Positions 15,843 through 27,533 are shown, counted from the first letter of the stretch. The stretch is 64,000 bases of DNA from Diplonema papillatum (GCA_030068145.1 JAPJBO010000636.1:1-64000); one strand, 5' to 3'. The notes: a model not told the origin generated them from the letters alone. Numbers and translations: made by a program.

Positions 15843-18800
15843 CCCCTCGAAGGCCAAGCACTCTCCGAGTACCTCTTTGACATCGCGCAGAATGGTGTGC
15901 ATGGAGGCCCCGTAACGCTGCAGGCTGCAACGGAGGTACTGAAGGCAAGCAATGGGTACTCTCAGCAGGCGACTTAGCTGGTGCAACACGAGAGGGGAGA
16001 GCTGAAAACCCATCACGGGTCATTGTGCTAACCCACCGCCCGCAGCATTATGACGCGCTTAGGCTCCCCGACGTGGCTTTACGGTTTCTTGCTTCCCTAG
16101 GCCCCGAGATTTCCCGAGTAAGCGTGGAGGAGCTGACACCCACAGCCGCGCCCCGACCCGCAGCCAGAGCCGAGTCGCGCCAGGCAAATACGATCGTGCT
16201 TGCCACGGTGAACCTGGGCTCCATGAATTCAAGATGCCGCGCGGTGGCAACACTGCCGGCGGATATAGTGGCCTGTCAAGAGACCCGAGTGGGCCCGGAG
16301 GGCAAGAGGACATGCGAGATGTACCTTGCGGCATACGGCAGAAAGTGCTTTTGGGGAGAAGACGTCCCGATAGTTATCGGCACGAACGGAGTAGGACAGC
16401 GTGCGCCAGGAGGCGCCGCCGTAGTAACGCGCGACAGTGTAGTAGCCTCGAAAGCGCGCCCAAGGACGGAGCTGGAGACGAGGCTAGTAGAAAGCACGCG
16501 GGTGGCTCATGCCGTGATCGCGACGGGCAGTGCTCGTTCGGTGTTGCACGTGATTTCGGTGTACGCGCAGGTAGGAAAGGAGTCAGGAGTAGCCAGGGAG
16601 CGGGAAAGGTTCCTGGCCGAAGTATTTGAAATGGCGGCAGGACTCGGGCAGGTGCCGGTCGCCATCGTAGGGGACCTCAACACGACAATAGAAGAGAGTG
16701 TGTCCTTGAGGGATGCCTGCAGAAACGGGTGGACAGACGCGGCGGCCGCCGCAGCAAACAAGACGGCGCAAGAACCGCCGCCGACCTGCTGGGCAGGGGC
16801 GGCAGGCTCGAGAATAGACCTGTGTTTCCTGAATGAATGCGCGTCGCAAGCTCTCGTGCACACATGGACAGCAGACCCGCACCAATACGACATACCAACG
16901 CACTGTCCACTGTTCGTGACACTTGACATGCGGACCGCAGCAACTCCGAAGCGGACGCATTGGATACCTGCGCCCTTTCCGAGGAAGGCACCGCTCAAAA
17001 CCCCGGAAGAGGAGAAGGGCGCACTCGAAGCGGCGCTACGCCAGAAACGCGCTGTGGGCGGGGCAGAAGCGGTACTGCGCAACGCCTCCGAAGTGGCAGA
17101 GACGTACCTGCTTGAGATCCACAAGCATGACCTCCAGCAGAACGAAGTGAAGAAATGCAAAGGCAGGGCGGAAGGGCATTCTGTAAGGGACACCCATGTT
17201 TCGGCGCGGCAGGCAGTCTCGGCGAGGGGAGCCGGGAATAGGTCAACCAGGCAACGGGACAGGGTGCTTGGAATGCTGCGAACCGTGATTGCCGAGGCAG
17301 GCCGAAGGCTAGACGGAGAGCAGCCGAGAGAGATGACGTTGGCGGAACGAAATGCGAGAAACGCGCTACAGCGGAAAACCCCGAGAGAATGCCTGACGCA
17401 GCATTTCTCCACGGACAGCGACGAAGGCGGGATAGGCGAGCTGGAGCGCCTGACCGAAGCAGTAGAAGCGATAGAAGGATCACAGCGTGAAGCCGTTGCC
17501 GCGTTGAAGCAGCAGCGAACAAGACGGTGGAAAGACCGGGTGCAGAGGGCCTGGAATAGCACCGACAGAGGCGACGTGTACCGGTTTCTCGCTGGGAGCC
17601 AAGAAAGCCCATCGATCTTCCTGCGGCGGCAAGACGGAACCTTGACGGCGTGTCCAAAAGAAATCGACGAGTTGCTGAGGGGACCCGAAGCATGGGGCGG
17701 CATCTTCCAGAGGTACGCGAGCACAGAGGAACCGCAGTGGGAGGCCTTCAAGGCTAACTACGCGAGGAATCTGCCTGCCCCGCAGCAAATGGAGTGCAAG
17801 AAGATCGGCGCGGCAGATGTAAGGACAGCGCTCAAGAAGATGAAGAAGACCACGTCGCCCGGTCTGCACGCGTGGCGCGTTTTCGAACTGCAGCAGCTGC
17901 CCACGGAAATCCTGCAACTCATGGCCGAGGCCATGAACGCAGTGGAAGCCGAAGGGCGATGGCCGGAACAGTTGATGCATGCAATCCTGCACCTGTTGCC
18001 GAGCACGGGAGATCCCATGTCGCAGCGGCCGATATCGATCACGCCAGTCCTGTACAGGCTGTGGGCGGCGATACGGGCCAAGGAGGCGCTTGAGTGGATG
18101 GACAAGGTGGTGCCAAGCGGCCTCCACGGCTGCCGAAAGAAGCACGGAACGGACGACCTGGTCTGGCACCTAGCAGCCCTCATAGAGGAAGCGCACGTGA
18201 CGGGGGAGCCGTTGTACGGGCTGGCGCTGGACTTCAAGAAGTGTTTCGACTCCGTGCCGATCGACATCGCTTTCCGGTTAGCAGAGGAGCTGGGGTTTCA
18301 CCCAACCGTGCTGCAGACCCTGCGTGCGGCATATTCCGGCATGCAGCGCCATTTCCGTATTGGGACAGAACTGGGGGAAGGCTTCGTGCCAACGAACGGG
18401 ATCATGCAGGGATGCCCATTGAGCGTGGTGCTGATTAACGTGCTTATCAGCGTCTGGATGCGGCACGTCGCAGACATCGAAGCGGCGATCCCGCTATCCT
18501 ACGTGGATGATGTATACGCGCTATTGAAGAGCCTCGCGCAGCTGCAAGAAGCGGCCAATCGGTCGGGAACGTTCGCGGGGCTTACAGGGATGAAAGTCTG
18601 TACGCAAGTGAAGTCCCTGTGGTTTACGACAGCGCGGGACGCCCCCGAAGAAATCCACTACACGGAGAGTAATGGAGCCGGAGAAGCGGTAGCGCGACCA
18701 GAGACGATAGCAAGACAGACCACGTTTGACGTACTAGGAGTGATGCTGACAACAAAGCAGGTACCGCCAAGCAAGCCTCTCCAGCAGTCCAAGCGAGTAG

Positions 18801-21371
18801 CGGAACGAGTAAGAATGGTAGACAACGTGTTGAAAAGGGCGACCTGCCTCCCGCTCCCGGCTGGTGCACGAGACCTCGCCGTCAGCATGACGGCGGGCTC
18901 AAAGTTGTACTATGGGGCAGCGGTGACGGCGATCGGGAAGCAGGAAGTCGAACGCATGAGGAGGAGGTTCACCGAGTCAGTTTGGACGGGGCCGCCCCGA
19001 CGAGCGCAAGAAGCAGTGTTGCACGTGCTGCACCACGGGCATAGATTAGACCCAGGCGTTGTCCCAATGTACAGGCAGATCACAACCTGGGCCGAACAGG
19101 TCAAAAAGTGGGGATACGCGCGAGCGTTGGCGGATCCACAGAGAAGAACTCGCAAAGCTACACGGCCCCTTTGCCTTCTTGAAGGAGGCGCTGGACAAAC
19201 TCCAATGGCGGTGGGTGACACCTACGTGCATCGCGTATGTGAATGAGGTAGGGGAAGGCATTGTACACGACGCGGCGCAGGAGGGCAACACACGCCTCCT
19301 ACAACACGACCTGCGACACTCTCTACGCATGCGCGAGATGGTTCGACTAGCAGCGAGGAGAGGAAACGATTTCGGGGGGGTTCAAAGCGGGGTCGATTTT
19401 ACAGCAACCAGGAGCCTCTTAGAGAAGCAGAACTCACCTCTCACAGCCTACCAAGCCGGACTGCTGAGGTCAGTCATCGCAGGAGCCACGCCGGTCACCG
19501 GGCGGACGGGGCTGAGCGAGAGGGGGTGCCCGTACTGCAACACGCAGGAGCGCGAGACGGTCGAACACTTGTTTTGGAAGTGCCCGGCCTGGGAACAGAC
19601 ACGCGTGAAGTACGCGGAACTGACGGCCGCGCAGCAGAGTTGGCCACCGTGCTTGCGAATGTGCGGAGTAGCCCCCGCCCCCCAGGCAGACTCGGAACAC
19701 CTGCCCAGGGAACGGGAGAAGCTACTTCGCCTGCTGGAGACGCTGCATCTCTTCTTCGTGGAGGTCCTGACAGCACGCCAAGGGGCGGATGAAATGCTGG
19801 ACAGATCCACACGTCACCATCGGACCCTGGAATACCCGCGACAATGGAGACCGGCCGAGCCGCACAAGCTGGTAGTGCCAGACATCGCGCCCTCAGCGGT
19901 TTCAACCAAGTGGAAATACGGCCCGGAGATGTGGATGGCGTTCACGGACTGGCTGAGAGAGTTGAACTGGGCGCCTCCAGGGCATGAGCTGGGGGTAAGC
20001 TTCGTTGAGTTAGCGGTGGACTTCGAGTTGTGCACCGGATGCCGGCTCCCGGCGCTCAGGAACCGGTACTACTCGGCGCCAAAACCCCCAGCACAGAAGG
20101 CCACTACAGCGCGTCGGGTGCTACCAGAAGGCGCAGCAGGTGGCGGGATAGCGGTTTACTTTGACGGAGGAGCAAGGGCGAACGGTACGGCTTTTGCTGT
20201 GGCGGGTGCAGGAGCAGTCCTATACAAAGAAGGCGTAAAGGTCTCGCAGATTGTGCTCCCGCTGCCAAATGTGCGCAGCAACAACGTTGCCGAGTACGAA
20301 GGAATGTTGGCAGGGCTACAGCTTTTGGAAGAGGCAGAAGGAACGGAAGGAAAGCAGTGCACCATCCGCGGCGACTCGGCTCTGGTAATTGGGCAGACCA
20401 ACCGAAAAATGGCGTGTTCGGAAGACCTGAAGCCGCTATTGACCCGTGCAATAGAAAAGATGGTAGCCCTGCGGCAGCGACTCACGCTACGGGCGGAGCA
20501 CGTCAAGCGCGAGGAGAATGTGGACGCAGATGCACTCAGCAACGCGGCGATGGACCTCGTGCAACAACAGCGCCCAACGCGAGAGCAGCAGGAGGCAGAT
20601 CTCGCAGCATTTCGGGCCTCCGGACTCGGAAAGGCGATGAGTCTGGTCGAGCTAGGCAGCGCCTACAAGAAGGTGACAGGACGGCCGTGGTTCTATGGCC
20701 ACGAATGTGCGACGACGATCTTGACCTCCGTCGGGGGAACAGTCGTGAGGGGTGCTTCGCGGCGCGCGCAACTCACGGAGACAACCGACGCGGTCATCCT
20801 CGGCATCCGGGAGCACGTAAGAACGCTGAAGCCGACACGGACGGAGACCGCGTTGTACCCCCAACACCTGGAATGGGCGGCAACCTATATCCCGGAGGAA
20901 GCCTACCCCGCAGGATGGGCACAAGGAAAGGCCGACTGGAAGGCGAGGGCGGAGATGATAAACAAGGTTTCAGGTGCAGGAGCGTGCGGAGGGTCGCAAC
21001 CGAAGAAGGCCCCAGAAGACGCGGTGAACACATCACGCCCCGGCGAGATTTGCACGCTACACAGAAAGCCCCGATGTAAGGAATGTGCGAAAAAGCGCTT
21101 GCCAGCGGAGACGTGTTGCCGGTATAAACGACACCACCATGAAGGAGACGGCCTAAGGCCGCGGATGCTATACTGCTCGATCCACAGACTGGGGCGCTGC
21201 GGCGAGTGCGAAGCAGACAACGAAGGGATCGCGAGGTGCTGTACAAGACACCACCCCCAGTTGAACACGGACCCCCACTCGCAACCTGCGGGAGCATCGG
21301 CGGTTACTTGAAACTGAAGGAGTCGTGGACGCCTCTCGCACAGGGAGGCACCACGTGAAAACAGGTCTACA
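15843..21371 (+). mobile_element. TE4: 5'-truncated LINE copy (subfamily I), degenerate
   Basis: Begins inside the OTU domain immediately after the AC run and ends with the same 3' UTR as TE2 (GGTCTACA then AC). It lacks ORF1 and the OTU catalytic Cys. From 17,236 it is nearly identical to TE2. Confidence 0.9.
15846..21311 (+). pseudogene. TE4 ORF2 remnant: broken OTU, APE endonuclease, RT, finger, RNase H, tail; two frame disruptions
   Basis: 15,846-15,970 encodes an OTU segment (EYLFDIAQNGVHGGPVTLQAA) and then meets a stop and a frame change. The frame resumes before 16,025 with the OTU His block HRPQHYDA. Endonuclease blocks follow: VNLGSMNSR, CQETRVG, VGDLN (the usual GDFN reads GDLN), SRIDLCF and PTHCPLF. 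RT motifs are intact (LALDFKKCFDSVP, NGIMQGCPLS, YVDD), but a 9-bp in-frame deletion removes KPG near 18,000 compared with TE2. At about 19,134 an 11-bp deletion shifts the frame, so the first frame ends at 19,246 and the finger, RNase H and tail are open in another frame to 21,311. The tail has two C-x2-C-x9-C-C units and ends SAVT. Not functional as it stands. Confidence 0.88.
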
Positions 21372-21392
21372 ACACACACACACACACACACA
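21372..21392. repeat. (AC)n microsatellite, 21 bp, between TE4 and TE5
   Basis: Short AC run. An open frame from 21,325 crosses the TE4 3' UTR and this run into TE5; that is chance, not a fused gene. Confidence 0.97.
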
Positions 21393-24300
21393 AGACGCGG
21401 CAGCAGCCGCGGCACATCAAACGTCGCGAGACGCACCACCCACCTGCTGGGCAGGAGCGGCAGGCACAAGGATCGATATGTGTTTCCTAAACGCAAACGC
21501 GTCGCAAGCACTCGTCGACACCCGGACAGCGAACCCGCACGAGTACGACATACCGACTCACTGTCCACTTTTCGTGACCCTAGACATGCGGGCAGCCTCA
21601 CACCCGAAGCGGACGCATTGGATACCGGCTCCCTTTCCGAAGAAGGTGCCGCTGTCGACGAAGAAGGAGGAGCAGGACGCACTCGAGGCGGCACTACGCC
21701 GGAAACGTTCGGTAGATGGGGCAGAAGCAGCTCTGCGCAATGCATCAGAAGTGGCGGAGATGTACCTGCTCGAGCTCCACAAGAAGGGCCTTTCTCAGAA
21801 AGACGCAGACGGCTGCAAAGGCAGGGCCGAAGGATATTCCGTTCGGGACGCACATGTCTCTGCACGACAGGCGGTCTCGGCGCGGGGTGCTGTTGATAGG
21901 ACCACCAGGCAGCGGGACAAGGTACTAGGAATGCTGCGAACAGTGGTAGCCGAGGCGAGTCAAAGGCTAGAAAGAGAGCAGCCCGGGGCGATGACTTTGG
22001 CCGAGAGAAATGCAAGAGGCGCACTTCAAAAGAAGGTATCCAGGGGGTACCTGCCGCAGAATGGTCCTACAAGCCACGACGAAGGCGGACGCGACGAGCT
22101 GGAGCGGTTATTGGAAATGGTAGAGGTGCTGGAAGGTTCGCAGCGCGAAGCGGTCTCCGCATTGAAGCAGCAGCGAACGCGGCGGTGGAAAGACCAGATG
22201 CAGAAGGCGTGGAACAGCGGTGACAAAGGCGACATATACCGGTTTCTTGCGGGAAGTCGAGAAAGCCCATCGGTGTTCCTGCGGCGACGAGACGGATCTC
22301 TGACGGCGTGTCCGGGAGAGATCGACGAGATGTTGAGGGGCCCCGAAGCATGGGGTGGTATCTTTCAGAGGTACACCGACATCCAGGAACCGCAGTGGGA
22401 GGCTTTTAAGACGCACTACGCGCGGTACCTGCCGGCCCCCCAACAAATGGAACACAAGACCATCGGCGCGGCAGACGTTAGCGCAGCACTCAAGCGAATG
22501 AAGACGACCTCTTCGCCCGGACTGCACGCGTGGCGTGTCTTCGAGCTGCGACAACTACCCGCCGAAGTCCTGCAACTAATGGCTGAAGCGATGAACCGAG
22601 TCGAGAGCGAGGGGCAATGGCCAGAACAACTGATGCACGCGATTCTGCACCTCTTGCCGAAGCCCGAGAGCACAGGAGACCCGCTATCGCAGCGGCCAAT
22701 ATCTGTCACACCGGTACTGTACAGAGTCTGGGCGGCGATCCGTGCACAAGAGGCCTTGGAATGGATGGATAAGGTAGCGCCCAGCGGGCTGCACGGGTGC
22801 CGGAAGAAACATGGGACGGACGACCTAGTCTGGCACCTCGCAGGTCTCATAGAGCAGGCGCACGTGACGGGGGATCCCCTCTACGGTCTTGGGCTGGACT
22901 TTAAGAAGTGCTTCGACTCGGTGCCGATAGATATCGCCTTCCGGCTAGCGGAGGAGCTCGGGTTCCACCCAACAGTGCTGAGAACTCTGCGAGCGGCCTA
23001 CTCCAGCATGCAGCGCCATTTCCGAATTGGAGCCGTGGTCGGAGAAGGCTTCGTACCGACTAATGGAATTATGCAGGGGTGTCCATTGAGCGTGATACTG
23101 ATAAACGTTCTTATCAGTGTCTGGATGCGGCACGTAGCAGACATCGAGGCGACCATTCCGTTGTCTTACGTTGATGACGTTTACGCGTTGATGAAGAGCC
23201 TCGCGAAGCTGCAAGAGGCAGCCAAGAGGTCAGGAACATTTGCGGGGCTGACAGGAATGAAGGTGTGTACGCAGTCGAAGTCCCTGTGGTTCACAACTGC
23301 GCGGGACGCTCCGGAGCAGATAGTGTACGCCGAGAGCAAAGGGAACGAAGAGGCGGACGTACAGCCGGAGACGATAGCAAGGCGAACAACCTTTGACGTA
23401 CTTGGAGTAATGCTCACGACGAAGCAAGTTGAACCGAGCAAGCCGCTCCGACCGTCAAAGCGGGTGGCGCAGCGAAACGCGATGGCCGAGACAGTGTTGA
23501 AGAGAGCGGCCTGCCTCCCGCTACCGGCTAGTGCGCGAGACCTTGCCGTAAGCATGACAGCAGGGGCAAAGAGGTTCTACGGTGCAGCCGTAACGGCGAT
23601 TGGCAAAGGGGAAGTCGACCGCTTGAGAAGGGGATTTACGGAGGCGGTATGGACGGGGCCGCCACGACGAGCTCAGGAAGCAGTGCTACACATCCTACAC
23701 CACGGGCACAGGCTGGACCCGGGAGTCGTACCGGCCTACAGGAGAGTCACAACCTGGGCCGAACAGGTCCAAAAGTGGGACTACGCCCGAGCGTTGGCGG
23801 AAACAGCATGGGCCCACAACGACGAACTGGCAAGGCTACATGGGCCCTTCGCTTTCCTGAAAGAAGCGCTCAACGTACTCCAGTGGAGGTGGGTGACCCC
23901 GACAAGCGTCGCGTACGTGAATGAGGTAGGAGAAGGAGTCGTGCATGATGCAGCGGTCCTGGGTAATTCGCGCCTCCTGCAACATGACTTGAGACATGCC
24001 CTGCGTTTGCGGGAAATGGCGCGACTGGCGACAAGGAGGGGAAATGACTATGGAGGCGTCCAGGGCGGAGTCGATTTCGCAGCAACGAGGCACGTTCTGG
24101 AAATGCGGAACTCACCACTCACCGCGTACCAGGCCGGTCTGCTGAGATCGGTAATCGCAGGAGCCACGCCGGTCACGGGACGAACAGGACTAAACGCAAG
24201 CGAGTGCCCTTACTGTGACACACAGGTCCCGGAGACGGTGGAACACCTGTTTTGGGAATGCCCCGCCTGGGAGACAATACGCTCAAAGTACGGGGAGCTA

Positions 24301-26049
24301 AGAACCGTGCAACACAGGTGGCCGCCATGCTTACGGTTGTGCGGGGTGGCTCCCGCTTTCCACGACCCGAATCTCTTACCCACCGAACAGGGAAAGAGGC
24401 TTCAGCTGCTTGAGAAACTGCACTTTTACTTCGTGGAGGTGCTGTCTGCACGTCAAGGGGCAGATGACATGCTGGACAGGTCTACACGGCACCACCGAAC
24501 GCTTGAGTATCCGCGACGATGGAAACCAGCAGAACCACACAAACTGGCTGTGCCGGACGTTGCGCCTTCGGCAGTACTCACCCAGTGGAAGTACGGCCCG
24601 GAGATGTGGATGGCGTTCACGGATTGGCTGAGGGAATTGAAATGGGCGCCGCCGGGGCACGAACTCGGGGTAAGCTTTGTGGAGTTGGCGGTGGACTTCG
24701 AGTTGCGCACCGGACGCCGCCTCCCAACGCTCAAAAGTAGATACTACACGGCGGTGCCACAACACACGAAGAAGGCCACAACAGCACGACAGACTCTGCC
24801 AGAAGACGCCGCAGCTAGTTGCGATGTTGCAATCTACTTTGACGGAGGAGCGAGGGCCAACGGGACTGCCTTTGCCGTGGCGGGCGCAGGAGCGGTACTG
24901 TACAAGGAGGGCGTCAAGTACGCACAAATAGTGCTCCCGCTGCCAAACGTGCGCAGTAACAACGTGGCCGAGTACGAGGGATTTCTCGCGGGGCTGCAGC
25001 TCCTGGAGGATGCTGAAGGAACGGAAGGAGCGCAGTGTGTAATTCGCGGAGACTCGGCGCTGGTAGTCGGGCAAACCACGCGGCAATTGGCGTGTTCAGA
25101 AGACTTGAAGCCATTGCTGACGCGAGCGGTGGCAAAAATAGTGGCCCTGCGACAGCGGCTTTCCCTGCGGGTAGAACACGTGAAGCGCGAGCAAAACACC
25201 GATGCGGATGCTCTGAGCAACGCGGCAATGGACCTCGTGCAAGGCCAACGACCAACGCGGGAGCAGCAGGAAGCGGAGCTGCAGTCCTTCCGTGCCTCCG
25301 CACTCGGAAAAGCGATGAGCCTAATTGAGTTAGGCTCAGCATTCAAGAAGGTAACTGGACGACAGTGGTTCAGTGGCCACGAAGCAACAACAACGATCTT
25401 AACTGCCGTCGGAGGATCAGTTGTAAGGGGAGCGTCGCGGCGGGCGCAACTTTCGGATGAGACGGACGAGGTGATCCTAGGCATACGGGAACATGTGCAG
25501 AAGATGGGCACAGCGCAGGCGGAGACCAACTTGTACCCGCAGCACCTGACGTGGGCGGCAACCTATCTGCCGGAGAAAGCCTACCCTGCAGGATGGGAAC
25601 AAGGAAAGACTAACTGGAAACAGAGAGTGGAGATGGTAGAGAGAGTAACAGGCGCTGGACCTCGCAGAGGGTCACCACCCAAGAAGGCACCGGAAGACGC
25701 GGTGAACACATCCCGCCCTGGAGAAATATGTGTGCAACACCGGAAACCACGCTGCAAGGACTGTACAAAGAAGCGTTTGCCGGCGGAAACCTGTTGCCGG
25801 TTCAAACAGCACCACCGTGAGGGGGACGGCCTGCGACCACGAATGCTCTTCTGCCCTGCCCACAGATTGGGACGCTGCGGTGATTGCACAGCGGGCGGCC
25901 TGGAGATCGTGCATTGCTGCCAAAGGCATCACCCACAGAAAAACACAGACCCCCACGCACAGCCTGGGGGAGCATCTGCAGTAACGTGAAACCGGAAGAA
26001 GCGTGGACGTCTCTCGTACAGGAAGGCACCACGTTAAAACGGGTCCGGA
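21393..26049 (+). mobile_element. TE5: 5'-truncated LINE copy (subfamily I)
   Basis: Starts within the endonuclease domain next to the AC run and ends with a subfamily I 3' UTR (25,990-26,049: CACCACGTTAAAACGGGTCC, then GGA and AC). It is clearly diverged from TE2/TE4 and from TE1, so it is a separate lineage. Confidence 0.9.
21394..25989 (+). CDS. TE5 ORF2 remnant: C-terminal endonuclease, RT, CCHC finger, RNase H, double Cys/His tail (no own start codon)
   Basis: About 1,531 codons open to TGA. It begins with the last part of the endonuclease (TCWAGAAGTRIDMCF and DIPTHCPLF), so the QET and GDFN residues are lost. RT motifs are LGLDFKKCFDSVP, NGIMQGCPLS and YVDD. The finger reads CPYCDTQVPETVEHLFWEC. 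RNase H blocks are YFDGGARANGT, NNVAEYEG, RGDSALV and DADALSNAA. The tail holds two C-x2-C-x9-C-C modules (CKDCTKKRLPAETCC and CGDCTAGGLEIVHCC) with following His-His, and ends QPGGASAVT. There is no internal stop. RT and RNase H look catalytically complete, but without endonuclease, ORF1 or 5' end it is unlikely to move by itself. Confidence 0.88.
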   Translation, partial: DAAAAAAHQTSRDAPPTCWAGAAGTRIDMCFLNANASQALVDTRTANPHEYDIPTHCPLFVTLDMRAASHPKRTHWIPAPFPKKVPLSTKKEEQDALEAALRRKRSVDGAEAALRNASEVAEMYLLELHKKGLSQKDADGCKGRAEGYSVRDAHVSARQAVSARGAVDRTTRQRDKVLGMLRTVVAEASQRLEREQPGAMTLAERNARGALQKKVSRGYLPQNGPTSHDEGGRDELERLLEMVEVLEGSQREAVSALKQQRTRRWKDQMQKAWNSGDKGDIYRFLAGSRESPSVFLRRRDGSLTACPGEIDEMLRGPEAWGGIFQRYTDIQEPQWEAFKTHYARYLPAPQQMEHKTIGAADVSAALKRMKTTSSPGLHAWRVFELRQLPAEVLQLMAEAMNRVESEGQWPEQLMHAILHLLPKPESTGDPLSQRPISVTPVLYRVWAAIRAQEALEWMDKVAPSGLHGCRKKHGTDDLVWHLAGLIEQAHVTGDPLYGLGLDFKKCFDSVPIDIAFRLAEELGFHPTVLRTLRAAYSSMQRHFRIGAVVGEGFVPTNGIMQGCPLSVILINVLISVWMRHVADIEATIPLSYVDDVYALMKSLAKLQEAAKRSGTFAGLTGMKVCTQSKSLWFTTARDAPEQIVYAESKGNEEADVQPETIARRTTFDVLGVMLTTKQVEPSKPLRPSKRVAQRNAMAETVLKRAACLPLPASARDLAVSMTAGAKRFYGAAVTAIGKGEVDRLRRGFTEAVWTGPPRRAQEAVLHILHHGHRLDPGVVPAYRRVTTWAEQVQKWDYARALAETAWAHNDELARLHGPFAFLKEALNVLQWRWVTPTSVAYVNEVGEGVVHDAAVLGNSRLLQHDLRHALRLREMARLATRRGNDYGGVQGGVDFAATRHVLEMRNSPLTAYQAGLLRSVIAGATPVTGRTGLNASECPYCDTQVPETVEHLFWECPAWETIRSKYGELRTVQHRWPPCLRLCGVAPAFHDPNLLPTEQGKRLQLLEKLHFYFVEVLSARQGADDMLDRSTRHHRTLEYPRRWKPAEPHKLAVPDVAPSAVLTQWKYGPEMWMAFTDWLRELKWAPPGHELGVSFVELAVDFELRTGRRLPTLKSRYYTAVPQHTKKATTARQTLPEDAAASCDVAIYFDGGARANGTAFAVAGAGAVLYKEGVKYAQIVLPLPNVRSNNVAEYEGFLAGLQLLEDAEGTEGAQCVIRGDSALVVGQTTRQLACSEDLKPLLTRAVAKIVALRQRLSLRVEHVKREQNTDADALSNAAMDLVQGQRPTREQQEAELQSFRASALGKAMSLIELGSAFKKVTGRQWFSGHEATTTILTAVGGSVVRGASRRAQLSDETDEVILGIREHVQKMGTAQAETNLYPQHLTWAATYLPEKAYPAGWEQGKTNWKQRVEMVERVTGAGPRRGSPPKKAPEDAVNTSRPGEICVQHRKPRCKDCTKKRLPAETCCRFKQHHREGDGLRPRMLFCPAHRLGRCGDCTAGGLEIVHCCQRHHPQKNTDPHAQPGGASAVT

Positions 26050-26064
26050 ACACACACACACACA
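26050..26064. repeat. (AC)n run, about 15 bp, between TE5 and TE6
   Basis: Short AC tract between the TE5 3' UTR and the first TE6 bases (ATAATAACCAGCGC). Confidence 0.95.
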
Positions 26065-26690
26065 TAATAACCAGCGCAGTTACCCGGATTTGTGGTAAGA
26101 CGTGGCATTACGGACACGTAACCAACGTGACTAGCCTCACGGCATTAGGCGGAGGGGTGATGCAAGGCATCTCGTGCCGAGCCGAACTCGCCCCGCAGAC
26201 CGAGACAGTGCTGCAGAAAATGAGCCAGCAGGTACCCAGCGCAAACACACACAGGTAGCAGTCGTCAACAAGTGATTCGCGCCACTTCCCCGTGTTAGCG
26301 AGTCTCGGAACAGGACTCAAAACTGTGACCCAGGTAGTGACTGCCGACCATGACGGGAGTCAGGGCAAGCTCATTGCACAGAGGGAGCTTGCCACATCCT
26401 CGGGTGAGATGTGCCGCCTGTGTAAGGCACTCAGCTGTTGCACGGGGCCGAAAACCCCGTGCAGCTAACACCGCAAGATGAAAACAGAAGTCTTGAGCTG
26501 AGTGCCGGATGGAGAAGCTGACAACCTCCCATGCTCTATCCGTCCCCCGAAGAATCCCGCCTCACCGACCCTTCGGAGAGGAGTCACAGGACCCAAAAGC
26601 AGCATGTCGGAAACTCAAAGCCGACTGGTGAAAGTGACAAGTGGTCTGTACTTCGATTCAGACGTTACCCACTCAAAGCCCTGAACTTAA
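26065..26690 (+). mobile_element. TE6: short 3'-end LINE fragment (subfamily II-like) with a long 3' region
   Basis: The first ~190 bp encode a stretch (ITSAVTRICGKTWHYGHV, NVTSLTALGGGVMQG, CRAELAPQTE) matching the conserved region after RNase H in TE3/TE7, then a TAG at 26,256-26,258. The following ~430 bp are shared with 58,647-59,128 and end TTACCCACTCAAAGCC, CTGAACTTAA, next to a decayed AC stretch. The last ~60 bp (GACAAGTGG, CGATTCAG, GTTACCC) resemble the TE7 3' UTR (GACAACGTGGGCTATACT, GCTTCAGG, GTTACCC). A weak Cys block (CRLCKALSCC) may be a decayed tail motif. The element is therefore a truncated relative with a longer or decayed 3' part. Confidence 0.7.
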
Positions 26691-27430
26691 CACATACTGT
26701 GTCTCACACCTCGCCTTTGCGTGCAATGCAAGCATGCACGTGTACTCATACTTCGCCTTTGTGCGCCCGCTGCTGCCAAGCTGCTTATCTGGTCGGTTGC
26801 GCTTGCCGTATCACCGAGGCAGGGCCAGCACGCACGTGTCCACTCGTTCCAGCTGAAATCGCCATTTATGTTCGCGGGGTGGCGTTCTCTTCACAGCGAC
26901 ACAAGACAACCTCAGCCAGGGAAAATAAAAAAGAGAGGAAGAGACCGTGGTATACGGCGGGTTATCGAGAAAAAAACAAAAAAAAACAACAGAAAACGAA
27001 CCAACACACACCTACACACCTACACACGCGCACACACGCACACACACACACACACACACACACGCTCTCACACTCTCACACTCTTACACACACGCACACG
27101 CACGCACACGTACGTACACCATAAACGAACCAGCGTATCTGAGAAGAAGAAAGCATTGACCGGAAGAAAAAGACGGTTCAGAAAACAAGCGAACGCTACT
27201 AAATCGCGAGCTGCCGCACACGAAACGTGAGGAGCACAAAAAGGAATACGACCGAACAAAGAAAAGCAGCTTTCTGGAGACGGAAGGAAATAAAACGAGA
27301 ATAGAAGACTCCGGAAACGCAGAACTCGAGCGGGGAAGGTTTGCTAGAAGTCGGGTCTCGGCCGGCGAGTAGAAGAGAGCAGCAGAACGATAGGAACCAG
27401 AAGGAGCTCAGGAGGAAAGCGAACAAGGTC
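26691..27430. other. Spacer between TE6 and TE7, no gene recognised
   Basis: Moderate-GC sequence with a decayed AC/CT region and A-rich stretches. A 197-aa open frame here (26,531-27,124) is low complexity and runs into a CA tract, so it is not called. It is the only gap of more than a microsatellite between the LINE copies. Nothing else is recognised. Confidence 0.7.
27002..27118. repeat. Mixed CA/CT/CG dinucleotide-rich tract
   Basis: Runs of ACAC mixed with CTCTCACACTC and ACGCACACGCACG. This looks like a decayed AC microsatellite, in contrast with the pure tracts next to the LINE copies. Confidence 0.85.
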
Positions 27431-27435
27431 ACACA

Positions 27436-27531
<96 letters not shown>
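27431..27531. repeat. (CA)n microsatellite, about 100 bp, 5' flank of TE7
   Basis: CA run with one CCC interruption near the left end; the TE7 leader starts directly after it. Confidence 0.97.

Positions 27532-27533
<2 letters not shown>

Noticed and set aside
21325..21393. Possible fusion of the TE4 3' UTR, AC tract and TE5 into one protein
   Set aside because: The frame is open by chance; homology to ORF2 starts only at 21,394.
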